Source: Enoplolaimus lenunculus (Eukaryota > Nematoda > Enoplea > Enoplida > Thoracostomopsidae). From it: DNA of 64,000 nucleotides. This document shows, piece by piece, positions 48,958 to 61,000 of this stretch (position 1 is its first letter; every line of letters starts with the position of its first letter). Below the pieces are notes generated by a model that was not told where the DNA came from, made no database searches, and worked only from the letters and a program-made list of their open reading frames with translations. The stretch is taken from positions 1 through 64,000 of the forward strand of contig JASANG010000048.1 in assembly GCA_030248215.1 (NCBI GenBank), written 5' to 3'. The position numbers and the translations under genes are program-made.

Positions 48958-51661
48958 CTACGGAACAAAAGGATCCAACGTGCTATGAAAACCACGTTTC
49001 ACTCCTTCATATGCCACAAACAACGCTCCTGTAGCAAAAAACGAGCGCACGATAGTCGGACCCAAGCCTTTGTACAGCGCTCGAAAACCTGGAAACGAAC
49101 CAACAGTATAGTAAAAAATTGTATATTTCGTTGCAAGGACACGACTAAAAATTTCAGTTTTACACATTGGTAGTCATATTCCCAACATCCGTGTACATCC
49201 AGCGTCAAAAACCGCTTGAAACAGAATTCAGAGTTCATTTCAACAAAAACAGTTCATTATTTCAAACACATCATTTTTGGGATCGACAAATTAAAGTGCA
49301 ACTCATCAAGGCGTTAAATCTATTGAAAATTTTGAAACAACTGTTAACCATAGAAATTTACCAAGCACTGGCAAAGCACTAAAAGTCTGCACCGAAACAA
49401 ATAATTTGAGTACTGAACATCAAATAAAACCGACAAACCGTAACAACGATTCACCAAGGCATTATCAACAACGATTAGTAGACGCCAATTCCTAATCTGC
49501 GGTCGCCTGATCTCTCTTGACATAACCCTGAACAAAGCAACTGTTATATCCGCTTTTAACTTACCATGCTTCCTGAGTATCGATTTAAAAGTTTCCACAA
49601 ACCCGCCTGTTCCTTCAACTTGAACACGCGATTTGACCACATCAGCCGGGAATATCGCTATCCACAAACTGACTCCACCAACGCCTCCGCTAACCACTGT
49701 ACGCAGTACTCCTAGAATACCAGGCAAGCAATGACCTCTTTGTTACCATTTTTTGCGGGTGGGGTCTCGTTCCATTCTGGATGTGGGGCAATGAAACAGC
49801 GGGAGTGCAATTCCTTCAAATTCACCCAGGGGACGCACTAACTTTATTACAATCATAATTAGATTAAACATTTTCCACCCATGTACTAACCTATATCGTC
49901 CTTTGTTTTCCCTGGCGGCGTCAAAAAGGTACGGCATATCTCGTAACCACCGAAAAAGAAAAAATATCCAGGTACTTCACGTGCGAATGTTGGTGTCAGA
50001 CCTTTGAATAGTCCCAAAACGCCTTCTTCGCGAATAATTTGACGAGTCAGACTGAATGGACCACTGAAACACAAAACATAAATAATTACTGTTTGGTGTG
50101 ATCTTCTACTTCAACTCACTATACGCAAGACACTAAAAACTGTGGTTCTGATGCAACCGTACGATGGTATTCGCCTCAACAGCGCGATAAGTGATACAAG
50201 CAATGCAAAGCCCTACTCACTCGTGGAAGTATTTGCAGCGAGAATTCTCATCTGCAACTGGCACGAGTAACTTGCGTTCAAGTATTTGTGAAGAAACTTC
50301 ATTTTCATTCTAAATTTTAAGTGAAATTACTTAAATAGTTTGCAGACAACTGCAATAAATGTCAGACATAAGGCATATATTAACAACCCAGCCAACGAAC
50401 ATGAACTGTTTCGGCTTGCAATACTATTCAAACATATGAATGAATGACTGCAAATTCTCCGAATGAATTTTTGAAGCAGCTGCAAGTTTCGCTGCAAAAC
50501 ACATTCTTGCGTGAAGAAGGCTTTACTTGAAATTTCTTGATTTGAAAACGCTATCAACCTCTACACTATCTAGTGCCCAATATATAACATAAGTCGCCGC
50601 CACTATAAAAAACACGAATCACTTCGGAACTCATTTTGGCTGCTCCTATTCATGCTGGACCCTTCTGGTGATAGGTGCTACGTCACATGCATTAAGCAAA
50701 ATGGGTGCAACGCTAAAACAACAGCCTTACATCACAACCGGTTGATTTTTCACAGCGTGTCCCATCGATCCTGATCCAGTTGCTCGCATTTCGCGTAATG
50801 CTTGTAGCCGGCATTTGACTAATTCGGTGGGGCACAATGCAAAAGACGAAAATACAGCTGCTAGAGAGCCAGCGCATGCGTTTTGAAACGGATTTAACGC
50901 ACCGACATTTGAGACGCCCGATAAATACGCCACGGCCTTTTGACAATACCCATACGCAGCGAACAGTATTGCATTTTCGGCAACGTTAGCAGCCAACGCC
51001 GGAATGGTTCCTGAAATATAAACGTTTCATGTGCTAACCGACCTATTAAACACATCGATTTCAAACTGCAAACTTACTTCCTACGCCCAATAAAGAATCT
51101 ACATGTATATCACTGCGTTTCCGACTGCTCAAAACAGACGAAAAATCAAGTTTTTTCTCATTGTTTTTAGGTTTTGGAAAATCTGGTAATAGTCAAGCCG
51201 AATATTTTGGATTTTTTCCTATTTTCTAAAGAAAATCATGTATTTTATTCTCAGTTGTTTTCAGATAGCGGACACCCAAAACGAAACGTTACCTTAAAAT
51301 AAATACAAGCTTATGAATTTCCTAACCATGCTAAACAAAAAAACGAAAACATTTATTACCAAACCTGCATACAGGCCCCTAGTGACTCCTTCTTTTACGA
51401 ACGTCTGCGTGAAGCACGCAATGCCATTTCGATAAAGACCAGGGAAAGTTTGCATTTTGACTTTGACTGTGTCTAAAGGTTGTCCAACATACACGCAAGC
51501 TATTCCGCCTAAAATCCAAAAAGTACGCAATTACCAATATTACATAGACCATTGGAACGACATGCGAATCAAACATATATACCACATGTCTTCCATTTTT
51601 GCAGACAAAATCCTGCAATATGAATACCTGAGCTGAAGTCTAGCCGCATGATAACTGCCAT
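48958..51661 (-). CDS. SLC25A15: Mitochondrial ornithine carrier
   Basis: Six exons: 51628-51661 (coding part), 51365-51508, 50731-51010, 49891-50063, 49565-49711 and 48958-49088. Phases agree and give about 302 residues; human SLC25A15 has 301. All three carrier signatures PX[DE]XX[KR] are present: 'QPLDTVKVKMQ', 'CPTELVKCRLQ' and 'FPADVVKSRVQ'. Further strong matches are 'NVAENAILFAAYGYCQ', 'REVPGYFFFFGGYE' and 'GGVGGVSLWIA'. The family sits in the mitochondrial inner membrane and exchanges ornithine for citrulline or protons. The start ATG at 51661 is chosen for length and frame; an upstream ATG in another frame is rejected because it breaks the phase to exon 2. The donor of exon 2 is GTTTGG, an unusual form also used in KDM2. 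Confidence 0.92.
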
Positions 51662-51677
51662 AATATCTCGCCATGTC

Positions 51678-53640
51678 CTGAATTAAATATATGCTTAACG
51701 TTAGCTAGCGCTAATCGAACGTCGAACAATGTACATCATATAAACTGACTGTTATGTGCAAAAAGTATCGGCAAAGAATCGGCAATTGTTTGCAGTGCCG
51801 ATTTCGATGTCAATACTCACGAAAACTGCCGATTATTACCAGTGCCGGTGCCGATTAATCGGCACATCCCTACTAATATTATATTATAAAAACCCTAACC
51901 AGCAGTTCCAGCAGAAAAATCAATTATTCCATCTAAAATATGTCGAAATTTGCTTGTTGATTCTAGATCCGGCATTGCATGCCCATGCGCAGCAACGTAC
52001 AAATCCCCAACTTCCATGATCATCTGAATGAGTTAGATGGACATAAGCATAGTTATAGTGTACTCAGTAAAATAATCGCATACTATGAAATATTACGCAC
52101 GTATACGTAAGTATGTGCTGTACAATACTCAAACGAACTTTACAAAATCTGCAATACAACCTGAGCAATGGGTTCCAAAATATGATTAGCAAAAATTAGA
52201 AGCAGGTGCGCATCTTAGAGAAGCATATATCGCATCGCTTTTATTTTTCCATCAGTTTTCCGATATCTTGCATACACGGATATTGAATTTTTTACCGGAA
52301 CGACCACTGCAGTGTTCAAAGTAATTGAGTCGCACAACGGTATAATATGTACCTATACTGAATTAAAATCGATTGTTTGCTTTAATTTTTCATTCTATTT
52401 CATGCAGACCGAATCTTAACAGGTTTACTTCCCTGAAAAGATAATCGCAGCAAGATGTCCATTTGTCAAAAGCAGTTTTGTGGTATTCGACCGGATACCG
52501 GAACCAGATACGAATATAGGTTTTTGCCGGACATTAAACCAGAACAGAATACCTGGACGCACCATGAGAACATTGTGAAATGTGGATACACGGAGGGAAG
52601 TAAAAACCTCATGCGAGCGCATGGAGGCAAAATATGGGATCGAAACCTCGTAAGGACGCCTTCATTTCCAGCTGCAAGAACTTTGAACTAAAACCGTCGT
52701 ACCCTAGCCTACCTAACTTATCACATTGAATACGCGGCTTGGATGAAAGTAAAACCTCATGCTGATGCTGCACATTTGTAAATCGCATAAAAATAGGAAA
52801 ACTCAGCTCGGACCCTAGACTACCCGACTTATGGCAGACATTTTCCAAACAAAAGTGTCAATGATCAGACAAACGCTTTCGCTTGTTTCCATTTTATACA
52901 TGAAATGTTTCAATTATATACATGAAAAATATTGAAGGAAAAGCTGATAAAAAATCGTGCAATTATACAACATCATATTCTTGTCTAACTTTTCTGACCA
53001 AAAGCAATATTAAATAACGTCACGTTGTATAAGGGATGAAACACGTTTAAAATAGCAACGGTAGACATGTTTCAACAAAGGAAACAAACTGATAAACCAT
53101 ATATAATCGTTAGCTAAGTAAAACTTTCAAGTTTAAAAGTAACCACAAAAAGTAAAAGTAAGAATGAGCGGTATTTGCAATTAAACATTACAAAGACTCG
53201 GTACCGCAATCCCCAGTTACATTGCTCGATACATACAACATATCTATTGTTTAAATTTATTTTATTGCGTACTTCAAACATATTTCTCATTAACTTTTAG
53301 CCAAAAGTATAGACTTTGATATTTTCGGAAAAAATTTTCGACAGCTCGATGTAATTAATGCATACACTGAATATAGCACGCCTGGATCTGAATTATAAAA
53401 TATTACCAAGTTGCGAGCAAAAAGAAACATGTTCTATGTCTATAATATTGTGTTGAGCAATCAAGGCGCACCAAGTTGTATTGCAAAACGATAGGAATCA
53501 GGTATAATGGACAAATTATATATTCGACGCAGCTCTCTGAGCTAAATCGAATAATGCAGATTTTGCAGTCAAACTAATGATTATTAACGAGTTTATAGTC
53601 AAATAACTGTATCGCCGCGATGCCATAAAATACTATAGCC
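51678..53640. other. Intergenic 2 kb without supported genes
   Basis: A repeat relative of 28850-29090 and 57740-57990 lies at 52440-52560 (GGATACCGGAACCAGATACG). A phrase rich in GCCGATT occurs at 51770-51865. The duplicated phrase AAAACCTCATGC appears twice near 52605 and 52750. Otherwise nothing recognised. Confidence 0.4.
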
Positions 53641-53647
53641 AGACCTT

Positions 53648-54060
53648 TCGAATGGCAAGAAAGTTTGGGTCTTTTCGGTTATCCCCTCAACACGCGTTTG
53701 CTCAAAAGTGGTCAGACTATGGAAATTTTTTGCGTAATTGAGCTTCTCATGGCCTCCCCTGATAACTCCGTGGCCAAATTTTAATTTTTGAAAAATTCGA
53801 TATTAATATATTGTCCAAAAGTCCCCCTCGTTGGGACCCGAAAAAAATTGTCAAAAAATTTGACAAATTATATATCATTCGATGCAGCTTGCAGAACTGT
53901 AGTCCGATCTTTAAAAAATCGAATCTTTGAAAAATTCAAATTTGAGTGTGAAATGAGCACGGCAAATCAGGAAAAGCTGAAATATTGCAAAAACTTTCAA
54001 AATCCAACTATGGGCAAATGCGGGCTGGGGAGATAACCGAAATAAATCGAAAGTTTGCCG
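53648..54060. mobile_element. Inverted-repeat element with CGGTTATC ends
   Basis: The left arm AGAAAGTTTGGGTCTTTTCG followed by GTTATCCCC faces the right arm GGGGAGATAACCG..CGAAAGTTTG. Internal phrases such as TTGAGCTTCTCATG also occur near 15865 in the receptor-like gene, suggesting a related fragment there. Confidence 0.5.
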
Positions 54061-55080
54061 GCCTCGTAGGTATTAAAACCGGAAGTACAGCGAAATAGTA
54101 CTTTTAGCTGTAAAATTTGATTGGTTTTCCTGTAAATATAGGTGCTGTACAATATTTAGGCTTAATAATCCTAATGAAATCCTGAGAATTAAATCCTCAA
54201 GCTTTATCAAATGTTATAGACAAACTACCATGAATAGTACAGGTCCATCCCAATCTCCAGGGTTATATCCCAATTTCCCCAAATCCTAATTTTTGGGCTA
54301 AAGTCTAGGTGTAGGCTTAGGTTCGCGCGTAGGCTAGCCGGGTCCATAGGCAGTCGAATGCAGGGTGTGGAGGATCAGCCCCTGTGTAGCCAAAATCGCA
54401 TTTTTTGTTCACCCACACTTGATAAACTCGTTCGCATCAAAATATTTCCTTTAATTGCGTTTTCAGGGAGCTTTCGACCCCAACCCCCCACAACAAGAGC
54501 AAAATTTTTTGACTGTGTCTTTACAGCTTTAATTGTAAGAAATGCTTTAGTGCGGATGGCTAAAAGGGCGGCAGTCCTACATCCTGATTAATTCCTTAAA
54601 ATTGTAAGTGAGGATTTGGTTCAGGGTCCTGCTTAGGCCTAGCCTCAGTCTTTTACGCTTGGCTATTCAGAGGTTTAGGTTTACACTAAGGTTTAGGCTT
54701 AGCTTGAGACTACTTAAGCTTATATCCTAAGTTCAAAATAATGTCACAGGCAGGGTATAACCGAATATATTCGTTTCCGTTTTCGTTAACAATCGGTGTC
54801 AGTTTTCTTTTCCGTTTCCATTATAGAAATAACGGAAATTTATGTTATTTTTACGTTCACAATTATTTATAAATCACGTATATATATTTTGCAATTTTTT
54901 GTTACAGATATGCTGCAATTCTTCGAAATAAAATAAGAATTACGAAATCCATCCAAAATTTTAAAAAATTTCGATGCATCCGCCATTTTTTCTTTGAAAA
55001 TTTTGAAAGACCGTTGAATTTATCACGCCTCGATTATGTTAGCAAAAAATAAAACATTTTTGAATCTTTTATACTTAAAG
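54061..55080. other. Repeat-rich gap with degraded TTAGGC arrays
   Basis: TTAGGCTTAGG-like runs at 54300-54340 and 54625-54730. A family E-type end, CAGGGTATAACCG, lies near 54752. A good acceptor (GTGTCTTTACAG) near 54527 is followed by about 20 open codons, but no partner exon or family was found. Confidence 0.4.
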
Positions 55081-55209
55081 GTCTGTGAACGTGCGGAGTT
55101 TAGGGCTGAATATCGACTTGGCGTCAAGTTAACGGATGCTCACAATGGTAGCATGTCAACCGATGATACAGAGGCTCGGTGGCGTAGCTTTAACGATGGG
55201 AAATTTTAG
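55081..55209 (+). CDS. Orphan terminal exon, unknown protein
   Basis: After TTTTATACTTAAAG the frame runs 43 codons to TAG: a charged, non-repetitive peptide beginning VCERAEFRAEYRLGVK and ending RWRSFNDGKF. The composition is protein-like and GC content is higher than in the flanks. No upstream exon or family was recognised. It is on the opposite strand from the neighbouring genes. It could be a displaced or decayed exon. Confidence 0.3.
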   Translation, partial: VCERAEFRAEYRLGVKLTDAHNGSMSTDDTEARWRSFNDGKF

Positions 55210-55262
55210 CCCTCAAAGGTCGATTTTCTATCTGCGCACAGCATGAAGTGTAGCCGTATGCC

Positions 55263-55428
55263 CACGTTACTTTTAGGGGGGTCAACGTTTCTGGTAGGAC
55301 GGTAAATGAGTAGGCTTAGATTCTAGATTACATTTTTTGCTTAGACTTAGGCTTTTAGGTTTAGGAACACAGTTTTTCAACGCATAGGCTTAGGCTTACT
55401 AATAGGTGCGCTTAATTAACATTGGCCG
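55263..55428. mobile_element. TTAGGC-bearing element, subfamily D2
   Basis: Starts ACGTTACTTTTAGGGGG and ends TTAACATTGGCC. The T-run and TTAGGC core are as in 15588-15772. Confidence 0.55.
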
Positions 55429-55639
55429 GTAATAAAAATTGTTTTACATTGAGCATCAAGCAGTTTTATTGTTGAAATACCATAAAGTTATTATAGCGAT
55501 TTCCTGTTTACTGTTCTACATTTTAGTTGTCATACAATATGCCGATTCTTTGAAGCAACTGTTAACTTAGCCCACCCCACTGTCATAAGCTGCAACAATT
55601 GTATTTTTGTTCATCATAGCTCTTACATGCTCTGATTAA

Positions 55640-55810
55640 AGATCACGGGCGGAACGGTTTTCTGTGAAACTATAACAGAGTAAAGCTTAAACTTCTGACT
55701 ATTTTTGGCTTAGGTTTCTTAGGCTCAGGTATAAGATTATTCTTTACGCTTAGGGTTTACGCTTAGGCTTAGGAATATGCTTATACTATTGTTCCGACCC
55801 TGTTCTAGAA
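55640..55810. mobile_element. TTAGGC-bearing element, D1 type
   Basis: Begins GATCACGGGCGGAACGG; contains GGCTTAGG hexamers and ends TGTTCCGACCCTGTTCTAG. Confidence 0.55.
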
Positions 55811-55922
55811 ATTATTCATGTTCTGAATGCGATACACATGACAATTTGCAGTATGTAAATGGGTATAGTACGTTTTCGTTAAAAACACCGCAAATTCTGT
55901 TTAATATTCTCATGCTACTTAC

Positions 55923-56070
55923 TTATTAGACATGTCCGCAACAGAAGCCGGTGGCCGACAAAATACGTCGGGATATCGCTTATTCGTCGCCTGCAAAGCT
56001 AACACTAGGCCGGGACGTTCAGGACGTGTAATCGGTCCGATCACTGATAGACTATAAATCACGCATGGTT
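55923..56070 (-). CDS. Orphan internal exon, unknown protein
   Basis: On the minus strand a pyrimidine-rich acceptor ending GACTGTATGTGCAG precedes 148 open bases that end at AA|GTAAGT. The peptide includes 'EPCVIYSLSVIGPITRPER' and 'LVLALQATNKRYPDVFCRP', which looks like real protein but is not recognised. Partner exons were not found; the nearest upstream DNA is transposon. Possibly part of a gene disrupted or stretched by repeats. Confidence 0.35.
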
Positions 56071-56103
56071 CTGCACATACAGTCACAGGCAAAATTAAAG
56101 GCA

Positions 56104-56712
56104 ACGCGGCAAATGTACAGAACGGGACCGGATCGTTATCCGGAGGGGCTATAATGAGTCAATTTAAGCTTTAGACTAATTTCTTGCTTAGCGTAGGCTT
56201 AGGGTCATCCATAGCTTAGGCTTAGGAATATGCTTACTGTAGTGACCCGAATAAGAGGGGGACTGATATTTATTTGGCCTCTGCAGAGGGAACCCCATTG
56301 TTATTCGGTTACAGACTGTTTATTTTTAACCCACGCTCCGCCGTCCTTCGATACTAATATATATCCCATTCTGCAATTATCCGTTGAATTAAACGTTTAT
56401 TTGTCTTGTCAATAGCTTGAGCGATAATACAAGGATATACTTACGAATGTACTTTCAAAATTTAAGTACGCTTTAAAATTTTCGAACTCAAATTATTTGG
56501 TCCTGGAGCCATTTATGCACTACAATTAGGGTTAACTGACGTTTATGGACTCTAATTAGAGTTTAGGGACTCTATCCGCTTACGCACTCTTATTAGGGAT
56601 ACGGACTCCAATTGATTCGGACTCAAAATGGGGACCCCACCTTATTACCCCTCCCCCTCTTATTCGGGTCAATACAGTATACTACTGTTCCGGCCCTGTT
56701 CAATACATGAGC
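56104..56712. mobile_element. D1 element interrupted by a family A element
   Basis: The left half (56104-56236) has ACAGAACGGGACCGGATCG and GCTTAGG hexamers; the right half (56678-56712) has TACTACTGTTCCGGCCCTGT. The two halves match the uninterrupted junction TGCTTATACTACTGTTCC seen at 4618-4636. Confidence 0.75.
56237..56677. mobile_element. Family A element, 441 bp, nested, TA duplication
   Basis: Begins CTGTAGTGACCCGAATAAG and ends CTTATTCGGGTCAATACAG. The flanks are TGCTTA and TATACTACTG. Comparison with the empty site at 4618 shows that only TA was duplicated. It is similar in length and sequence to 507-946. Confidence 0.8.
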
Positions 56713-56911
56713 CAACAACGCGATACGCGTCCGCAAGCTTATTTCTAGACGCGACTACTCTTGAGCAAAAAAAATTCAACGGCTTGCGATTATTGCGAAT
56801 TGAATTCTGTTCGTAAATGTACATTAAAAAAGCAATAACTAATTTACTTGTCGCAGTGTCGATAACACATTGTAGCACCCACGAATACGACACAGAACAA
56901 ATACAAACATA

Positions 56912-57210
56912 TAGCAGGGTACAACCGGAGGTCTGCCTCCGACTGTGGTACAATTTTTGCAGAAGGTTCCGTCAATTTTAATAATAAAATTTTTCATAGT
57001 TTTACAAAATTTGTTTGGTGCGATTGGTATTAACTTTTGGTACAAAAGTTCGAGGAAAACATTGCATACATTTCATAAAAAATATGCATAACACCAAAAG
57101 ATTTAATTACACCATACAGATATTTGCTAAACTAAGCAAATTAAACATTTTAATTTCCTAACTTTGTCTCACACCCGACTTGGATATTTTTCACCTCCGA
57201 TTACACCCTG
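56912..57210. mobile_element. Family E element
   Basis: Ends CAGGGTACAACCGGAGG and TCACCTCCGATTACACCCTG. The interior includes GCAAAATTTG-type sequence shared with 10825-11189. Confidence 0.65.
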
Positions 57211-57739
57211 AAACATAACCACACACAAATACCAACAAAAAATAAATAAAGAACTCTACAAATATAATATAATTAAAACAAGCAGATAACCATGTCTGCA
57301 GGGTTAAACAACTATCTGTTTTTGTTATATAAATAAATACGCCAATTTCCGTTATTTTTACGCTTGCTTGTAGGTAAATCACGTATATAAATCGCAGTTT
57401 CACATTTTACAAACAGATATGCTACAATTGATAGATTTGAAATAAAAATGGCTAGATTCAACAATTATGTTAAAGAAAACTTCCAGCCAGGATATCAGTT
57501 TCCGAAAAATTTGTGTTATTTTCCGTTATAAACATGCCGGAAGCTTTGTTAAGTTTTAAATCGAGTATACTTACCGCGAAATCCTATTTTACGGATACGC
57601 TGCAATTATTCGATAAACAAAAACGGCGAAATTCCACAGGCTTGGATTGTATTCACAGAAAAGTAGGATTCGAAGCGGAGCTGGATGTTAACCGGATATA
57701 GGATCTACATTTGTGCACTGTTTGAAGTATTTCAGCCGT

Positions 57740-57990
57740 GCAAAAATATGTATTTAGGGATTTAAGATTGGATTTTTCATGTCATGTCAGTATCCAGTCT
57801 AAACTTGCCCGGAACTGCAGTCGCTGCAAAATATCTAGTATTTCGACGTATATAAAGCAGTTTTATGATATTTGGAACCACAACCGCAACTATCCGGTAG
57901 GTTTATGCCGGATATCGGAACCAGATACGGATGTCAGGTTTTGCCTGATATTAAACCGGAACTGGATATCCGGTCGATCCCTGGCGCCTA
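57740..57990. repeat. Dispersed repeat related to 28850-29090
   Basis: Ordered phrases shared with 28850-29090 include TAAACTTGCCCGGAA, AAGCAGTTTTATGATA and CTGGATATCCGG. It lies just downstream of the SCYL2 stop codon and may form part of its 3' untranslated region. Confidence 0.5.
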
Positions 57991-58065
57991 TGCATAACCA
58001 AAAAATAGTCTAAAGCAGCTTAAGTAGCATCGGTCAAACTTTCGGCGCTTCGACCAGTTGGTCAT

Positions 58066-61000
58066 TCAACCTAACAAATCGTCCAAATCGCTCATTGGAC
58101 TACGAGCTTTCACTTCATTAGCTACCGGACTTGGCTTCATTATGCCACCGGGAACGGGATTCAATCCAGCACCAGTTACGTTTTGCTTGACACACGCTGA
58201 GGAACTATTGACATGTGAAATTCCAGAGCTACAACCGGCACCACTTGAAACTGCGCTGACACTCTTCACTGGTCCAGTAGGACCAGATTTAGGCTTTGGA
58301 AACGAAACCAAACTATCGAACGCGGTCATATCTATGCTGTTTGGCTTCCCGCTCGCGGTACCAGCGATGGCGGGATCTTTTGGCGCCAAATCTTGATATC
58401 CCATCATTGTGCCAAAACTCGTTTTATTTGACGCCAGATTATTCAACGAAGTCAAATTACTTACTGTACCCGGGTTTACAGAAACGCTAGAGCCGCTACC
58501 AAAGGTCATGGCTTGCATACCACTAGAACTATTCAAACTGGCTAATGATCCAGTTGGTTGATTAGCTAAGACCATTCCATGACTGCCCCCAGGTACTGCA
58601 TTTCCGCCAAATTGACCTTTGGGTGGAGGCGGTATCATGGAATTAAGCTGCAAGCTAGACGTCAAATCTTTGGGCTGAGAACTATTTATGAAGGAACCGG
58701 CGTTGCTTGAAGGTTTAGCTGCTGTGCCCCCCATGATGGTCGACTCCTGTGTACCACCAGGCGCAGCTGAGATTGGTTTAATTGTACCTTGCGACCGAAA
58801 ACGAAGTGTTTGTTCTTGTTCACGTGCCAGCCGTTGTTTTTCTTCGAGGGACATTCCACGCACTTGCTGTAAATATAAGCAAATTTAAATTCTTGCACAT
58901 AACCTCAATAAACCCATTGTTATTCTACATAGCATGAACAACAAGCTTAATCTAGTTTCACACACATCAAGAATAACCGAACACACTCCTTTTTTATAAA
59001 ACTTCTCGACAAGACAAACCAGAATAATACCCAAACTGAATCCCAACTCATTTAATACCAGGACCCGACGAGAATTCATACGCTTAAAAAATAAATCTAA
59101 ACCTAACCTTATTCAGTGGACGCCTAACATCTAAATTTGTTGCCAAACAACAAGTTTTACCTTCGTGACATCATCACTCCGGCCGCTGTCAACAAGTGTC
59201 ATGTCATTAATTCCTTTCAAAGCCTGCAGTCAAAACACAGTCTATACAAAATACGGCCGGCATTACTATTATGGCCGTAACTGTAAATTAAGCGTATTCC
59301 AATTCCTACGCCTAAGCATTGTAAAAGCGTGAATCTGAGCCTAAGACTAAGTAAGAAATAAACTCTTAAACCTAAAAATACTCTTTTGAAGACCCACTAG
59401 CAAATTGGACGGCCCTAAAAGACGTATGGGTCGAAAATACAATATTACACACGTAAAGACTCGTAAAAAGCTAAAATTATTTCAAGAAACAAATCACTAC
59501 AAAAAACAAAACACAACCATAGTTTTCTAAACTTAAACTCTAGCAGAAACGCTTGCATCAATGTCACATTAAAAATTAAAATTCCAAAGATATAAATTTC
59601 CAATCAAATTTCACACAAAACAAGTTTTCAACCACAAACTTCATTTTACCATTTGGAAATGCCATAAACGTATCTGCCATTCAGACAGGCTTAAATACGC
59701 TCACACGCCTTAATCCGTGCATTCACGTGCAAGTATTTGCAGGTAAAACCATTCCCTAAGAGTCCACCTCTGCAACGGTAACCAATAGTGAATTGCTTCT
59801 CAATCGTCAGCAACATCAGCTGCAACTTGCACCAACGACATTAACTGGAAGTTATTGCAGCAAAAACTTGCACGCGTCAACAAATTTTAACATACCTCTG
59901 TATTTTGATCTTTCGGCGACACTAATTTGCTAAAATCGACTCCAGATCTGAAAACACGCTATTACTGCATCAATATTACAACCAAAAAACGTCCAAATTT
60001 TGTTATAAAGTAATAACAACAAAATTAGCTAAAACGGTTCAAACGTTTCGAAAGCAACAATTATCAGAAATCAATAAATCCAGACGAAGGCTCATCATGG
60101 CACCTGCGGTATTTAGAATTGGATGCGCTCTGCTTCCCGCATTTTTAGAATAAAAGAACAAAATACCAAATTTTCTATTAAAACTGAACAACAAGAACAA
60201 CGAATAAATACCGTTGTTCTTCTTGCAACGCTGACAATTGTTCTAACTTGACACGTTGCTCTTTTTCAACTTTGTCTAACATTTGCCGAATTAGCGATAT
60301 AAAAGCATCAAACTGTAAAAACAATACGCAGTGGTCCAAGAACCTGGCATTGTCATTTTCGCAGAAAAATTACTCAAACCTAAATAATTACGTTGAATAA
60401 ACAAACATTAAGCCGATATAATGAGACATCACCTATGCTCATATTTCAAAATCAGTTACGCATGACACCGCCAACAAAGTCATTATAAGCAATGCCGGAT
60501 ACTGACGGACGGTGCGGTACGGGTGAGGGACGGCGCCGAAAGTATCGCCATTGTGTATACCATATATATAACTTTGGGGCATAACTGTTGCTGGACACTG
60601 AAATAATTCTTGCTTCAGTGCCCATCACTTATTCTCAGTAGAAGTTACCTGGTGTAAGCATAAAAATATGGTATAAAATCAAATTAAGAAAGCCTTCGAT
60701 TACCAGATTTGGAACTCACTCACCTGTCTCAAATTCAAGCTATTTTCAGCGCAGATAGAAACCAAAAACGGCAAAGCGCTTCTCGCTAGCAAATCTTTGC
60801 TGAGTTCAATTTTCGGATTCGAAAATGCCATATGATAAATGCCTGAAAATACAAATTTCAATCAATAGGTTTGAAAAGTTACAAAATGATACAGAAAAAA
60901 CTGTCACATCATAACAAAGTGCTAAAAAAGGGGGGACTATATTAACTAAAAAATATAACTCCACTTAATTTCATGGTTGTGGCTGCGCTATTGTTTTGTA

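Noticed and set aside
48586-49173. Plus-strand frame of 195 codons, basic and Cys-rich
   Set aside because: Its 3' half is antisense to the last SLC25A15 exon and no domain is recognisable in the rest.
54358-54591. Plus-strand frame of 77 codons preceded by a fair acceptor near 54527
   Set aside because: Too short after the acceptor, no partner exon and no recognisable family; left as a note in the gap description.
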